The translations under genes and the position numbers were made by a program. Below, piece by piece: positions 1 through 7,923 of a stretch of DNA of 64,000 nucleotides (positions within the stretch are counted from its first letter, which is position 1; the number at the start of each line of letters is the position of its first letter). Under the pieces are notes generated by a model. That model searched no databases. It had not been told where the DNA came from and saw only the letters and a program-made list of their open reading frames with translations. Origin of the DNA: Bacillota bacterium (GTDB taxonomy: Bacteria; Bacillota; Clostridia; Christensenellales; SZUA-584); NCBI GenBank assembly GCA_023410475.1, contig JAEYPS010000028.1, positions 193,880 to 257,879 of the forward strand, read 5' to 3'.

Positions 1-639
1 AGCGCGCTGAACGCCGGTCAGGTCGGCTCTATGCGCGCCGCGCAGTACATCGCGGCAAAAAGAATCGGCAGCGTTCGCGATGTCCCGAGCTTCAGCGCGG
101 CCGCGCGGGATAAGATCGAAAAGGCAGTCGGGCTTTATAAGAAAGCATTATCACAAGAGAGCAACGTCGATCAGCTTATGCTCGAGGCACAGACAAACAT
201 GAGCAAAGTGGCAGCGGCGATACGCGATTACTCTCAGATAACAAAGATGGCAGATGAAACAAAACGCCTGCTCCGCGATTTTGTAAAAATAGTAAAAATA
301 AAAGATAGCACTTCTGTTTCAAAGCTGTACAGGCTCTACGACATACTGCTGAGCCAGCATATTTACCTGTCGGCGATGAAGGACTATATAGAAAACGGAG
401 GGAAAAGCCGCGGGTCGGCTCTGTATTTAGACGGCTCGGGCAGGGAACCTCGCGAATCGCTGGATGAAGCTCTTAGGTTTGTGCCGGGCGGAGGCGAAAA
501 AGACGGCGTTATACAGGAAGCAACGCTCTCGGGCGAAGGCTGCGTTTTTAAATGGAGAGAAACAAGGCCGATACCCGAAGATGACGACTTCTTTGAGAAC
601 ATCTGGAAACAGTACAGGGAAAACGGAAACGTCTATTAA
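1..639 (+). CDS. FAD-dependent oxidoreductase (fumarate reductase/succinate dehydrogenase flavoprotein-like), C-terminal part
   Basis: The frame is open at base 1, so only the last 212 residues are present; the FAD-binding Rossmann part lies upstream of the window. The visible part is the helical C-terminal domain. It begins with a segment of the type NAGQVGSMRAAQYIA and ends with a conserved tail (RPIPEDDDFFENIW, about 20 residues from the end), which I recognise from anaerobic FAD-dependent oxidoreductases of the fumarate-reductase flavoprotein type. The OYE gene starts 47 bp later, so the two probably form one transcript of flavin-linked reductases. The substrate cannot be inferred. The family call rests on the C-terminal signature alone. 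Confidence 0.62.
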   Translation, partial: SALNAGQVGSMRAAQYIAAKRIGSVRDVPSFSAAARDKIEKAVGLYKKALSQESNVDQLMLEAQTNMSKVAAAIRDYSQITKMADETKRLLRDFVKIVKIKDSTSVSKLYRLYDILLSQHIYLSAMKDYIENGGKSRGSALYLDGSGREPRESLDEALRFVPGGGEKDGVIQEATLSGEGCVFKWRETRPIPEDDDFFENIWKQYRENGNVY

Positions 640-686
640 TTTAGATTGTCAATCACTATACATCAATGTTACAAACTGGGGAGAAC

Positions 687-2006
687 ATGAAGAACACATT
701 CAGGACACTTGAGGATATGAGGCAATACTGCGCGAAGGAAGGCGCGGATATAGGGTTTTCCGAGAACACCGGCGCTTTCAAGCAACGCCGTATCGTCGGC
801 GGATTCAGCGCCTGCAACTCTGTCGCAATACTTCCGATGGAAGGATGTGACGCAAATAGCGACGGCTCGCCGGGAGAGCTGACAAAAAGAAGGTATTTAA
901 GATTCGGCGAAGGCGGCGCGGGCATCGTGTGGTATGAGGCGGTCGCCGTGGCCGAGGAAGGCAGGGCTTCAAAGCAGCAGCTTTATATAAACAAAGCCAA
1001 CGCGGACAGCTTTAAAAGCATGATCGACGGCGTCAGGGAAGCGTCGCTTAAAAAGAACGGTTACGCTCCGCTGATGATAATACAGCTTACGCATTCGGGA
1101 AGGTATTCTAAGCCTCATGGAATTCCGTCTCCCGTGATAGCGGCGCATAATCCTGTGCTGGATGAGAAATATAACATAAGCCCGGACCATAAGCTAATCA
1201 GCGATGATGGACTCAAAGCGCTCGAGGACAGATTCGCGGAAGCGGCGGCGATTGCGGAATACGCGGGGTTTGACGGCATAGACATAAAGGCAAGCCACGG
1301 GTATCTGCTGTCCGAGCTGCTTTCGGCTTATACGAGAGAGGGAGAATACGGCACAGACTATGAAGGCAGAACACGCTTTATAAAAAACACAATAAAAAAA
1401 GTGAGGCGGTCTGTCAGCGGCGGTATGGTGCTGGCAACGCGATTTGGAATATACGACGCTATGGATTATCCGTATGGATTCGGCGTCGACAGGGTTAGCG
1501 GGGAGCCCGATCTGAAAGAGCCGGCGGCACTGTTGAAAGAGCTTGCCTGCCTCGGAGTCAAGCTGTGCGCAGTTACGATGGGGAACCCTTATTTCAACCC
1601 TCATATAGGAAGGCCGTTTAACAGCGGTGCTTATACGCCGCCTGAGCCGCCCGCAAAAGGAGTGGAAAGGCTGATAACGCTCGCGGGCAGGGTAAAGCGT
1701 ATGGTGCCGGACATGCTGTTTGTGGGAGCGGGTTACAGCTGGCTCAAAGAATTTGCGGTGCAGGCGGGAGCGTATACCCTTGAAAACGAGCTTGCTGACT
1801 TTATCGGTTTTGGCAGGCAGGCGTTTGCCCATCCCGGATTCGCGCGTGATATATTGGAAGAAGGCTGTATTTCGCGAAACAAAACATGTGTAACGTGTTC
1901 AAAATGCTCGCAGCTTATGCGAGCATCGATGGCAGCAGGGTGTGCGGTAAGAGACAAAGAGGTCTACGCGCCTCTGTACGCAAAGCATATAAAGAATAAA
2001 GCTTAG
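687..2006 (+). CDS. NADH:flavin oxidoreductase, Old Yellow Enzyme family, with Fe-S cysteine motif
   Basis: An FMN-binding TIM-barrel oxidoreductase of 439 residues. The start at 687 follows a GGGGAG ribosome-binding site; an in-frame ATG at 666 has none. The barrel carries the family features QLTHSGR (about residue 127) and the DGIDIKASHGYL strand. Near the C terminus sits C-x2-C-x2-C-x11-C (CVTCSKC then C), the 4Fe-4S spacing of 2,4-dienoyl-CoA reductase and trimethylamine dehydrogenase. The protein is too short for the Rossmann domains of those enzymes, so electrons must come from another partner or directly from NAD(P)H. The FAD protein upstream is a plausible partner by position. It likely reduces an enone or similar acceptor; the substrate is unknown. 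A homologue lies at 13057. Confidence 0.85.
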   Translation: MKNTFRTLEDMRQYCAKEGADIGFSENTGAFKQRRIVGGFSACNSVAILPMEGCDANSDGSPGELTKRRYLRFGEGGAGIVWYEAVAVAEEGRASKQQLYINKANADSFKSMIDGVREASLKKNGYAPLMIIQLTHSGRYSKPHGIPSPVIAAHNPVLDEKYNISPDHKLISDDGLKALEDRFAEAAAIAEYAGFDGIDIKASHGYLLSELLSAYTREGEYGTDYEGRTRFIKNTIKKVRRSVSGGMVLATRFGIYDAMDYPYGFGVDRVSGEPDLKEPAALLKELACLGVKLCAVTMGNPYFNPHIGRPFNSGAYTPPEPPAKGVERLITLAGRVKRMVPDMLFVGAGYSWLKEFAVQAGAYTLENELADFIGFGRQAFAHPGFARDILEEGCISRNKTCVTCSKCSQLMRASMAAGCAVRDKEVYAPLYAKHIKNKA

Positions 2007-2017
2007 GAGGAAGTGTT

Positions 2018-2629
2018 ATGGAGAATTACAGTATTAAAAAAACCGCGCTGGTCATTGTCGATCTTCAGAACGACTTTGTTCGCGTGGGAGCGGGTATGGA
2101 GGTAGAGAGCGCAAGAGATACGATAGAAGTGAACAAAAAGCTTATTGCTTTTGCCAGAAACAACGATATGCCCGTTATCTACACAAAGTTTTTAACAGGC
2201 CCGCATAAGACGCTTCTGTGGAACTGGAGCCCGCAGATAGCGGACGTCAACGCCTGCAGGAGGCACTTTATGCGGTACTACCCCGATGTGGATAAGCATC
2301 TCGAGTGCACGGATATCATAGACGAGTTATACCCAAAGAAAGAGGATTATATCGTTGAAAAATACGGGTATTCTGCGTTAAGGAACACGAACCTTATTGA
2401 TATACTGAAAAGCCTTGGCAGGGACACCATCATAGTTACTGGTACCGTGATGCAGATTTGCGTTGAGGATACCGTACACGAGGCTTTTCACCACGATCTT
2501 AACGTTGTCGTTGCAAGCGACGCTGTCTCTTCGTTTTCCAAAGAGCTGCATGACGCCGCGCTTGATAATATCAACATGAAATACGGCGCTGTAATGGATT
2601 CTGAGAAGATAATGAAGGTATTTAAATGA
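2018..2629 (+). CDS. Cysteine hydrolase, isochorismatase-like family
   Basis: A 203-residue cytosolic hydrolase of the isochorismatase/nicotinamidase fold. The triad is visible: Asp in ALVIVDLQNDF (about 17), Lys in VEKYGYSAL (about 113), and Cys in GTVMQICVEDT (about 146) after the typical cis-peptide segment. AGGAGG stands seven bases before the ATG. It lies 11 bp after the OYE gene, and its stop overlaps the start of the next kinase (ATGA), so the three are translationally linked. Members act on amides, isochorismate, ureido groups or other small substrates; nothing here decides which. Its place beside flavin reductases and a sugar-acid kinase suggests a catabolic role. Confidence 0.85.
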   Translation: MENYSIKKTALVIVDLQNDFVRVGAGMEVESARDTIEVNKKLIAFARNNDMPVIYTKFLTGPHKTLLWNWSPQIADVNACRRHFMRYYPDVDKHLECTDIIDELYPKKEDYIVEKYGYSALRNTNLIDILKSLGRDTIIVTGTVMQICVEDTVHEAFHHDLNVVVASDAVSSFSKELHDAALDNINMKYGAVMDSEKIMKVFK

Positions 2630-3666
2630 CAGACAGGAAACGAAGAGCAGTTACGTTTGGGGAGATAATGCTCAGGCTCAAAACGCCCGGCTTCGAAAGG
2701 TTTTTTCAATCGGGATCGTTTGAAGCGTCGTTTGGCGGAGGGGAAGCCAATGTGGCGGTATCGCTCGCTAATTTCGGCATGGATGCCGCCTTTATCACGG
2801 CGCTTCCCGACAACGATATAGGCAGAGCCTGCGTAATGGAGCTTAGAAAATACGGCGTCGATACATCGGGCATTATTTTTGGCACAGGCCGGATGGGAGT
2901 GTATTACCTCGAAGCGGGATCGAACCAGAGGCCGTCAAAAGTCATCTATGACCGGGACGGTTCGGCGGTTACGCGGCTGGGCGCGGGCAGTATAGACTGG
3001 GACGGCGCGTATCGCGGCGCGGGGTGGTTTCATATAACGGGCATAACGCCGGCGCTGAGCCAATCTGCCGCGGATATATCCCTGGAGGCGGTAAAAAAGG
3101 CAAGGGAAAACGGCCTCATGGTTTCCATAGACCTTAACTACAGGGCGAAGCTGTGGCGCTATGGCAAAAGCGCAAGCGAAGTCATGTCTGAGCTTGTAGG
3201 GTATTCCGATGTGGTGATAGCTAACGAAGAAGATTGTCAAAAAACGCTTGGCATTGAGGCTGACGCGCAGGTCGAGGAGGGCGAGCTAAAAACCGACGCG
3301 TACAAAAGGCTAACGGAAAGCGTTTTGGCCGCGTACAGCAATATAAAAATCATCGCTGTTACGCTGCGGGAGAGTAAAAGCGCCAACCACAACGACTGGT
3401 CTGCGTGTATGAACGACCGTACGGGGTTCAGGGTAAGCAGGAAATACAGCATAACGGATATTGTGGACAGAGTAGGAGGGGGAGACGCCTTCGCTGCAGG
3501 ACTTATCTATGGCCTCGGAGCGTATGATGACAGGCAAAAAGCATTGGAATTTGCCGTTGGCGCGAGCTGTCTTAAACACTCGATAGAAGGGGATTTTAAC
3601 AGAGTAAGCGCTGCTGAAGTAGAAACGCTCATTATGGGAGACGGTTCGGGAAGGATACAAAGGTAA
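2626..3666 (+). CDS. kdgK: PfkB-family sugar kinase, probable 2-keto-3-deoxygluconate kinase
   Basis: A 346-residue ribokinase-fold kinase. The N-terminal motif GGGEANVAVSLANFG and the C-terminal GGGDAFAAGLIYGL, with its catalytic Asp, are intact. The opening (GEIMLRLKTPG) and the IDLNYRAKLW stretch resemble 2-dehydro-3-deoxygluconokinases, which make KDPG from KDG. A KDPG/KHG aldolase that would use this product is encoded at 30195, far away but in the same metabolic region. The ATG overlaps the previous stop by four bases. A strong hairpin terminator follows at 3698. The substrate is inferred by resemblance; a fructokinase-like or other PfkB activity cannot be excluded. Confidence 0.75.
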   Translation: MTDRKRRAVTFGEIMLRLKTPGFERFFQSGSFEASFGGGEANVAVSLANFGMDAAFITALPDNDIGRACVMELRKYGVDTSGIIFGTGRMGVYYLEAGSNQRPSKVIYDRDGSAVTRLGAGSIDWDGAYRGAGWFHITGITPALSQSAADISLEAVKKARENGLMVSIDLNYRAKLWRYGKSASEVMSELVGYSDVVIANEEDCQKTLGIEADAQVEEGELKTDAYKRLTESVLAAYSNIKIIAVTLRESKSANHNDWSACMNDRTGFRVSRKYSITDIVDRVGGGDAFAAGLIYGLGAYDDRQKALEFAVGASCLKHSIEGDFNRVSAAEVETLIMGDGSGRIQR

Positions 3667-3697
3667 ATAAACCTCAGCAAAAAAATATACGAATATT

Positions 3698-3731
3698 GGC
3701 TGCCGAAGCGTCCGGCAGCCTTTTCTCTTTT
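3698..3731 (+). terminator. Intrinsic terminator after kdgK
   Basis: An 8-bp perfect stem (GGCTGCCG / CGGCAGCC) with a 7-nt loop is followed by a T-rich run (TTTTCTCTTTT). It lies 31 bp past the kinase stop and should end the 1-3666 transcript. Confidence 0.85.
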
Positions 3732-3807
3732 ATTGGGATATGATAGAATGATTCATTGTGAGCATGTGATAATACAGTGATAATTGTTTGTTGCGTTTTA
3801 TATAAAT

Positions 3808-3844
3808 GATAACACCCCGACCGTTAGCGCAGCGGGGTGTTATC
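3808..3844. repeat. 12-bp perfect palindrome between convergent operons
   Basis: GATAACACCCCG and its exact complement CGGGGTGTTATC flank a 13-nt loop. There is no T-run on either side. It sits between the kdgK terminator and the 3' end of the minus-strand transporter operon, so it may stabilise or end the minus transcript, or be a dispersed repetitive palindrome. No second copy was noticed in the window. Confidence 0.6.
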
Positions 3845-3888
3845 TCATGGGTTCCCTGATGGTTTAACCCCTCAGGGTGTCATTCCGG

Positions 3889-3915
3889 CCTCCGCGGATG
3901 CGGAGGTATTTTTTT
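3889..3915 (+). terminator. Second intrinsic terminator, plus direction
   Basis: A stem CCTCCGC / GCGGAGG with a four-base loop is followed by TATTTTTTT. It faces the end of the minus-strand operon and would stop plus-strand read-through into the transporter genes. Confidence 0.75.
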
Positions 3916-3936
3916 GATCTGCCAGTCTGTCAGAGC

Positions 3937-4938
3937 TTATTGATATGCCCATTCGAGGAACTGGTCAACATTTTCCTTCGTTATCAGCGTGGACTCTCTT
4001 ACGTTGTCTTTTTCGATGCTGCCGGTCTTGAAGAACTCTCTGATAACTTCGACCGCCTGAGCGCCGATTCTCGGGAAGTAGGAAGCAGTCGCTTTGTGTA
4101 TCGTGTTGTCGGCTTTGATTTCGTTAAGCGCTGTTACCGTTCCGCCCATACCGGTTATAAGCTTGATGTCGGTGCGGCCCTGCTGTTCTATAGCTGTCAT
4201 TGCTCCGGTTGTAGCCTCGTCGTCGTGTGTGAACACAACGTCGATCTTGTCGTGTGCCGCAAGCAGGTCTGACATTGCGTTGAAGCCAGCCGTGCTGTTG
4301 AATTCGCCGTCACCTTCACCGATGATCTGTATGTTAGTATACTTTACGATCGTGTCGGCAAAGCCCTGATACCTCGAAAGGTCTATCGGGATACCCGTAT
4401 AGCTTCTCAGGTTGACGAGCTTGATGTCTTCCTGGCCTTCAAAGAACTTGCCGATGAAGTCAGCAGCCATAACGCCGCAGGAATAGTTGTCTTCAGCAAC
4501 AAACGATGTATATTTGTCGGAAGCGATATTCCTGTCGATGATGACTGTCGGGATACCCGCGTCATAGATCTCTTCCATGATCGTGGTCATCAGCGTTCCG
4601 TCGCCGGGCAGGCAGGCTATGAGGTCGTAATCGCCGTCTTTAAATGTAGCGAGAACGTTCTGCTGGTCTGCATTATCTACCGCGTTTTTGACGGTCCATT
4701 CAACTTCCGTATCGCCGGCTATAGCTTCCTGTATGGATGCGAGCAGAGCTGCCTGCCATGCGTTATCCGCAGGGGGCAGAGATATGGCAACCCTCTTTAC
4801 GGCTGCGGGAGCTTCGGGTTCTGGCGTTTGAGCAGGTGTCTCGTCTACCGGTGCGGGAGTCGGCTGGTTGTTTTGAGCGCAAGCTACAAATGAAACAGCC
4901 AGGATTACCGTGAGAACCATTACTAAAACTTTCTTCAT
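3937..4938 (-). CDS. Sugar ABC transporter substrate-binding lipoprotein (ribose-type)
   Basis: A 333-residue exported binding protein. A Lys-start signal peptide ends in the lipobox FVAC (Cys20), followed by a Pro/Glu/Thr-rich spacer to about residue 48 and then a periplasmic-binding-protein type 1 domain. That domain carries family motifs such as VIIDRNI and NSTAGFNAMSDLL. It delivers a monosaccharide to the permease (4997) and ATPase (5999), whose genes lie directly upstream on the same strand. It is the last gene of the operon, set apart from the permease by a hairpin at 4969, and has a strong ribosome-binding site (AAGGAGGA). Pentoses or related sugars are likely given the aldolase and xylulokinase-like genes upstream. 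Confidence 0.9.
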   Translation of the reverse strand: MKKVLVMVLTVILAVSFVACAQNNQPTPAPVDETPAQTPEPEAPAAVKRVAISLPPADNAWQAALLASIQEAIAGDTEVEWTVKNAVDNADQQNVLATFKDGDYDLIACLPGDGTLMTTIMEEIYDAGIPTVIIDRNIASDKYTSFVAEDNYSCGVMAADFIGKFFEGQEDIKLVNLRSYTGIPIDLSRYQGFADTIVKYTNIQIIGEGDGEFNSTAGFNAMSDLLAAHDKIDVVFTHDDEATTGAMTAIEQQGRTDIKLITGMGGTVTALNEIKADNTIHKATASYFPRIGAQAVEVIREFFKTGSIEKDNVRESTLITKENVDQFLEWAYQ

Positions 4939-4968
4939 GTTTTTCCTCCTTAATTTGTATATGGGTTA

Positions 4969-4990
4969 TTCATAAACGTTAGTTTATGAA
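4969..4990 (-). other. Intercistronic hairpin before the binding-protein gene
   Basis: A 9-bp perfect stem (TTCATAAAC / GTTTATGAA) with a 4-nt loop lies between the permease stop and the binding-protein ribosome-binding site. Such stems often protect the downstream part of a transport mRNA and raise binding-protein yield. There is no T-run in the minus direction, so it is not a full terminator. Confidence 0.6.
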
Positions 4991-4996
4991 ACTTCT

Positions 4997-5980
4997 TTAG
5001 TTTTTATTGCGTGCCTGCATGAGCACGGCTATCAAGATGACCGCCCCTTTAACGGCGTCGGTTAAATATGTAGAGACGTCAAGCTGTATCATCATATTGT
5101 TGACGAAGAACAGTATGATGGCGCCGATGACCGTACCGTATATCGTTCCGCGGCCGCCTGCAAGAGATGTGCCGCCAACGAGTACCGCCGTGATAGCGTC
5201 AAACTCGTAGCCTTTGCCCGTCGTTGTAGACGAAACGGCAACCATTCTTGATATTTCGATTGTACCCGCGATTCCGACACATATACCTGCGATGATGTAT
5301 GTCAGTATTTTTATTCTGTCGACTTTGATACCGGAGTATTTGGCCGCCAGTTCGTTACAGCCGACAGCGGATACGAATGTGCCGAACTTGGTCTTAACGA
5401 GCAGTATCGTCAGCAAGACCGCAACAACAGCCATGATTATAAATGGCGTGGGGATTATAAAATCCTTTGTTATTGTCAGGCTGCCGTTGCCTATCGATTT
5501 AAACAGTGTATCCTGATTGTTGCCTGTTACCGTGGCTCCGTTGCCGATATACATCGTAATGGAGCGCGCGATAATACCGACAGCAAGCGTTACGATAAAC
5601 GGCGGGACTTTTATTTTTGTAGTAATGATGCCGTTTACAAACCCAAATGCCGCAGCCACTGCGATACATGCAAGTATCGCGAGAACCAGGGGAGTGCCGT
5701 CTTTTTGTAGGAATACCAGAACCGAGCCGGCGGTTGCCATTACAGGACCGCTTGACAGGTCGATGCCGCCCGATATGATGACAAATGTCATTCCAAGGGC
5801 AATAATACCTACGGTGGATGAATTCCTGAAAATCGTGGTGATATTCTTCCATTCGGCGAATTTGCCGTTTGTCAACAGAGTACAGATAATAAACAGTATG
5901 ATAAATACAAATACAGTGCTGTACTTAGACCAGATATGCTTTGAAACACTCAATATTTTACTGCTTTTAATATTGTTCAT
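4997..5980 (-). CDS. Sugar ABC transporter permease (RbsC-like)
   Basis: A 327-residue integral membrane protein with about ten hydrophobic segments, of the ribose/xylose/galactose permease family. Recognisable parts are the early GMTFVIISGGIDLSSG segment and the C-terminal AVLVGGTSLAGGRGT loop, the cytoplasmic coupling region for the ATPase. A GGGAGGA site precedes the ATG. It lies 18 bp after the ATPase gene and before the lipoprotein gene, the usual order for this family with the binding protein last. Confidence 0.92.
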   Translation of the reverse strand: MNNIKSSKILSVSKHIWSKYSTVFVFIILFIICTLLTNGKFAEWKNITTIFRNSSTVGIIALGMTFVIISGGIDLSSGPVMATAGSVLVFLQKDGTPLVLAILACIAVAAAFGFVNGIITTKIKVPPFIVTLAVGIIARSITMYIGNGATVTGNNQDTLFKSIGNGSLTITKDFIIPTPFIIMAVVAVLLTILLVKTKFGTFVSAVGCNELAAKYSGIKVDRIKILTYIIAGICVGIAGTIEISRMVAVSSTTTGKGYEFDAITAVLVGGTSLAGGRGTIYGTVIGAIILFFVNNMMIQLDVSTYLTDAVKGAVILIAVLMQARNKN

Positions 5981-5998
5981 AGTCTTCCTCCCGAAATA

Positions 5999-7489
5999 TT
6001 AAGACGCATTTGTCGCATAAGACATAATGGTTTCTTCCGTTCTGTCACTTTGCGTAAGCTCAGCTTTGATTGCTCCCTCGTGCATAACTATAACCCTCTG
6101 ACAAATATTAAGGACTTCGGTCAGATCGGACGAAACGACGATTATCGTCTTGCCGGACTCTGAAAGCTCATGAATGATTCTGTAGATCTCTTCACGGGCT
6201 CCTACGTCGATACCGCGCGTGGGCTCGTCAAGAATGAGTATTTCAGAATCGACAAGCAGCCACTTGGCAAGCACTATCTTTTGCTGGTTTCCGCCCGACA
6301 GGTTGCTTACAAGCTGGCTGTGCCCCGCGCATTTAATGTTGAGGCGTTTGATCATATCCGCAGTATTTTTCTTCTGCTTTGCGGCCAGGTTGAAAAAGCC
6401 TTTGTTTTTGACCTGGTCGATAAGGTTGATATTCTCTTTTATGTCTCTTTTTATAACAACGCCTGTCTTTTGCCGGTCTTCGGTTACGAATCCGATGCCC
6501 TTTTTGATGGCGGATGCCGGTATTTTGTTTGTTATACGTTTGCCGTTGAGGATTATCTCACCGCTTCTGGTTTTTCGTATACCAAATATATATTCCATAA
6601 GCTCAGAGCGCCCCGACCCGACTAGGCCCGAAAACCCCAATATCTCGCCGCGTGCTACTTTAAAGCTTACATCCTTGAGCAGAGAATCGGATACGTTACG
6701 CACCTCCAAAACGACATCGTCGGGGTCGCCGGTAAAGTCAGTTGCTTTGGATACGTTTACTTCGCGCCCCACCATATAGTTTGCGATCTGCTGTTCGGTT
6801 ACTTCTGACACGTTTTTGGAGACGATGAACATACCGTCGCGAAGCACTGTTACGCGGTCGCAGACCTCTTTTATCTCCTTTAAACGATGGCTTATATAGA
6901 TTATGCCTATGCCTTCCTTTGCCAAGCGGCGGATGAGGTCAAAAAGGATCTCCGTCTCTTTGAGCGTGAGCATGGCGGTAGGCTCGTCCATGATAAGCAC
7001 CTTTACGTTGAACGAAATGGCTTTTGCTATTTCCACCATCTGCTTCTGAGCTGTTTTTAAGCTGCTGACCGTTGCGGTTGGGCTTATACCATGCTGCCCG
7101 AGCGAAGCCAAAAGCTCTTTCGCGGCCGCGTTCATCTTTTTAAAGTTTATGAGGCCATTTTTGCCTTTTGGCTCGCGAGTTAAATAGATGTTTTGCGCAA
7201 CGGTAAGATACTCCATCAGATTAAGCTCCTGATGGATCATCGAGACACCCCTTTTTTGCATGTTAAGCGTGTCCACATGAGAAGTAAGATGTTCACCGTC
7301 GAGGTAAATATCGCCTTCATCGCTTTTATATACGGCCGCGAGTATCTTCATAAGCGTCGATTTTCCCGCTCCGTTCTCACCGCAAAGAGCAACAACTTCA
7401 CCGCGTTCAAGGCTGAAATCGACACTTGAGAGCACTTTTACGCCGTAGAAACTTTTTGAGATATTTTTCATCTCCAACAGACTTGCCAT
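5999..7489 (-). CDS. Sugar ABC transporter ATP-binding protein (RbsA/MglA-like, two ABC domains)
   Basis: A 496-residue peripheral ATPase with tandem ABC domains. The first has Walker A GENGAGKST (about 37-45), a weak signature (LKTAQKQ) and Walker B VLIMDEPTA. The second has the family's degenerate Walker A (GLVGSGRSE), a canonical LSGGNQQK signature and LILDEPTRGID. This asymmetry is normal for monosaccharide importers of the CUT2 class. It energises uptake through the permease and lipoprotein encoded next. The ribosome-binding site is weak (AAAGAAG). Confidence 0.93.
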   Translation of the reverse strand: MASLLEMKNISKSFYGVKVLSSVDFSLERGEVVALCGENGAGKSTLMKILAAVYKSDEGDIYLDGEHLTSHVDTLNMQKRGVSMIHQELNLMEYLTVAQNIYLTREPKGKNGLINFKKMNAAAKELLASLGQHGISPTATVSSLKTAQKQMVEIAKAISFNVKVLIMDEPTAMLTLKETEILFDLIRRLAKEGIGIIYISHRLKEIKEVCDRVTVLRDGMFIVSKNVSEVTEQQIANYMVGREVNVSKATDFTGDPDDVVLEVRNVSDSLLKDVSFKVARGEILGFSGLVGSGRSELMEYIFGIRKTRSGEIILNGKRITNKIPASAIKKGIGFVTEDRQKTGVVIKRDIKENINLIDQVKNKGFFNLAAKQKKNTADMIKRLNIKCAGHSQLVSNLSGGNQQKIVLAKWLLVDSEILILDEPTRGIDVGAREEIYRIIHELSESGKTIIVVSSDLTEVLNICQRVIVMHEGAIKAELTQSDRTEETIMSYATNAS

Positions 7490-7530
7490 TGCTTCTTTTC
7501 GTTCCTTTCTGATAGTTTGTGATGCCTTTG

Positions 7531-7920
7531 TTAAATATCTTCGCTGAGCTCTACTACCACCCCGCTGGGGTCTTTGAACAGCAGCACGTTTTTCCCAAGA
7601 TGTTCAAGCGTGCACAGCGGGAGGGTAAACTCTACGCCCCGCGCTTTAAGACGCTCGTTCCATTCATTTATACCGCTCACAGCAAAGGCAATATGCGCTA
7701 CCCCGGAAGCGTCCTCGGGGTGCTCGCAATACCCGATCGCTTTTTCGTGATCAAAAAGCTCCAGCGTGCTCAATTCATTAACCCTGAGGTAGACCAGCGT
7801 ATTATCGCCGTTCGGAACCCGCTTAATAAGCTCAAAGCCCATTACTTGCGTATAAAACGCTACAGATTCCTCGATATCCACGGTGTTTATCGCTATATGG
7901 TCGATCGCTTTGATTTGCAT
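7531..7920 (-). CDS. VOC-family protein (glyoxalase/dioxygenase-like metal enzyme)
   Basis: A 129-residue single-domain protein with two beta-alpha-beta-beta-beta repeats. The first starts IDHIAINTVDIEESVAFY; the second starts GVAHIAFAVSG and ends DPSGVVVELSE. His in IDHIA and AHIAF and Glu in ELSE fit the metal-ligand positions of glyoxalase I-type enzymes. It starts 3 bp after the kinase stop, so it belongs to the sugar operon. It could isomerise or epimerise a keto-acid or keto-sugar, or clear methylglyoxal formed from the triose products of the aldolase. The specific reaction is unknown. Confidence 0.82.
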   Translation of the reverse strand: MQIKAIDHIAINTVDIEESVAFYTQVMGFELIKRVPNGDNTLVYLRVNELSTLELFDHEKAIGYCEHPEDASGVAHIAFAVSGINEWNERLKARGVEFTLPLCTLEHLGKNVLLFKDPSGVVVELSEDI

Positions 7921-7923
7921 CTG

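Noticed and set aside
1194..1832. 212-codon minus-strand frame opposite the first OYE gene
   Set aside because: Shadow frame with unlikely composition and no start signal.
3849..3877. H-type pseudoknot
   Set aside because: The pairing order would leave a zero-length loop across a 6-bp stem, which is not sterically reasonable; treated as alternative hairpins.
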